A DNA stretch of 24,002 bases from JACCVL01 sp038233135. GTDB lineage: Bacteria > Actinomycetota > Actinomycetes > Propionibacteriales > Nocardioidaceae. Shown in pieces: positions 23,041-24,002 of this stretch (position 1 is its first letter; each line of letters opens with the position of its first letter). The position numbers and the translations under genes are program-made. The stretch is from NCBI GenBank assembly GCA_038233135.1, contig JBBSMN010000014.1, forward strand, positions 1 to 24,002. The letters are read 5' to 3'. Under the pieces are notes generated by a model. That model ran no database searches. It saw only the letters and a list, made by a program, of their open reading frames with translations, and had not been told where the DNA came from.

Positions 23041-24002
23041 GTGCAGAAGGAGGCCAGCAGCGACGTCGTCGTGCTTGGCGCCGGGCCTGCCGGGTTGGCT
23101 GCCGCGTGGCAGGCAGCCGCCCGCGGGCACTCGGTCACGCTGCTTGAGCGGGGCCGAGATGTCGGCGGTATGGCGGCGAGCTTCACCGTCGACGGCATCG
23201 GCGTCGATCACGGCAGCCACCGGCTGCACCCCGCCACCTCACCCCGCGTGCTGGCGGCGTTGCGTGACCTGCTCGGCGACGACCTGCAGACGCGCCCGCG
23301 CAACGGGCGGCTGCACCTGTACGACCGCTGGGTGGGCTTCCCGCTAAGTCCGGGTGAGCTCGCACGCGCTGTCCCGCCGGGTGCGGTCACCCGCATCGCC
23401 CGGGACACGCTCACCGTCCCGCTGCGCCGCCGTGACCCCGGCCCGTACCCCTCGGGCTCGTACGCCTCGGTGCTGGCCGCCTCGCTCGGCCCGGAGCTGT
23501 ACGAGGCGATGTACGCCCCGTACGCGGTGAAGCTGTGGGGCCTGCCGGGCACCGAGATCGACGCGGAGCAGGCCAGGGTGCGGGTCACCGCCGACACGCC
23601 GTGGAAGCTCGCGTCGCGGGTGCTCCGGCAACGGAGAGGCAATCGGACGGGCGGGCGGACGGGGGCGCGGCCCCGCCCGGGCCGCGAGTTCCACTACCCG
23701 CGCCGCGGCTTCGGTCAGATCGTCGACGCCCTGGCCGACGCTGCGACGGCCAGCGGGGTCGACCTACGTTGCGCCAGCCCGGTCACCCGCATCGACACGA
23801 CCGGGGACGCAGCCGTGGTCACCACGGCCGACGGGGCGAGCCTCCGCACCGGACGGGTGCTCTCGACCCTGCCGCTGCCGGTGCTGGCCCGACAGGTCAG
23901 CCCGGCCACACCGGCGGCGGCGCTCGCCGACGCCGAAGCGCTCGGCTTCCGCGCGTTGCTGCTCGTCTACGTCGGGCACGCCGGGGCCCGCTGGACGCCG
24001 TA
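23041..24002 (+). CDS. FAD-dependent oxidoreductase of the amine oxidase/protoporphyrinogen oxidase-like group (partial, 3' end outside)
   Basis: An open frame of 320 codons from the GTG at 23041 to the window edge. The N-terminus has the dinucleotide-binding fold VVVLGAGPAGLAAAWQAAARGHSVTLLERGRDVGGMA: the GxGxxG loop, the ribose-binding Glu about 20 residues later, then GG. DHGSHRLHP, YEAMYAPYAVKLWGLP and FHYPRRGFGQIVDALADAA follow, typical of NAD(P)-binding/FAD amine-oxidase-like proteins that also include UDP-galactopyranose mutase-like and desaturase-like enzymes. The substrate cannot be told. The GTG is 7 nt after TACGGT, and similarity starts within 10 residues. It is divergent from the M28 gene. 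Confidence 0.85.
   Translation, partial: MQKEASSDVVVLGAGPAGLAAAWQAAARGHSVTLLERGRDVGGMAASFTVDGIGVDHGSHRLHPATSPRVLAALRDLLGDDLQTRPRNGRLHLYDRWVGFPLSPGELARAVPPGAVTRIARDTLTVPLRRRDPGPYPSGSYASVLAASLGPELYEAMYAPYAVKLWGLPGTEIDAEQARVRVTADTPWKLASRVLRQRRGNRTGGRTGARPRPGREFHYPRRGFGQIVDALADAATASGVDLRCASPVTRIDTTGDAAVVTTADGASLRTGRVLSTLPLPVLARQVSPATPAAALADAEALGFRALLLVYVGHAGARWTP

Overview
The window is very GC-rich, with GTG starts, dense coding and actinobacterial-type signals. It is most likely a chromosomal segment of an Actinomycetota bacterium, and the PPA1309/UPF0182/PDZ-Lon neighbourhood would suit Propionibacteriales or a relative. The exact genus cannot be read from the sequence. Many genes carry a TANNNT hexamer 6-7 nt before the start codon, which suggests widespread leaderless transcription.

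Region A (1-10217) is a conserved housekeeping block. On the minus strand are a ThiF-like protein and an ABC1/UbiB-type kinase. A divergent YgjP-type metallopeptidase converges on a DUF2342-type zinc metalloprotease. Then, on the plus strand, come MoaE, a small membrane protein, a PDZ-Lon membrane protease, a PPA1309-family protein, a 988-aa UPF0182 membrane protein and the initiator tRNA-fMet with its own promoter and a strong terminator. From memory, the order resembles the Mycobacterium tuberculosis Rv3193c-Rv3197 region. The ThiF/YgjP divergent gap holds a small cluster of DnaA-box-like 9-mers.

Region B (10218-12480) is an accessory scar at the tRNA. It holds the C-terminal remnant of a tyrosine recombinase, followed by a hipB-hipA type toxin-antitoxin operon. 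Three 18-bp operator-like palindromes at exact 27-bp spacing lie upstream of hipB.

Region C (12666-18501) starts with an aldo/keto reductase. It is followed by a hen1-pnkp RNA end-healing/repair cassette in which both genes are broken: hen1 by a small frameshift near its N-terminus, and pnkp by a large internal deletion that removes the kinase/phosphatase junction. A small secreted protein follows. Two 70-nt direct copies of a structured element (61/70 identical, foldable as a three-way junction) bracket this cassette 4,242 bp apart. A DksA/TraR-type zinc-finger protein closes the region.

Region D (18498-24002) holds a GH15 glucoamylase/trehalase-like enzyme translationally coupled to a glucose 1-dehydrogenase-like enzyme. 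It also contains an M28-type secreted aminopeptidase with an internal deletion and frameshift, and the start of an FAD-dependent amine-oxidase-like protein that runs off the window. The most notable observations are the decayed RNA-repair cassette between structured repeats, the phased hipBA operator array, and the recurrence of internal deletions in otherwise recognisable genes. The last should first be checked against reads for assembly error.
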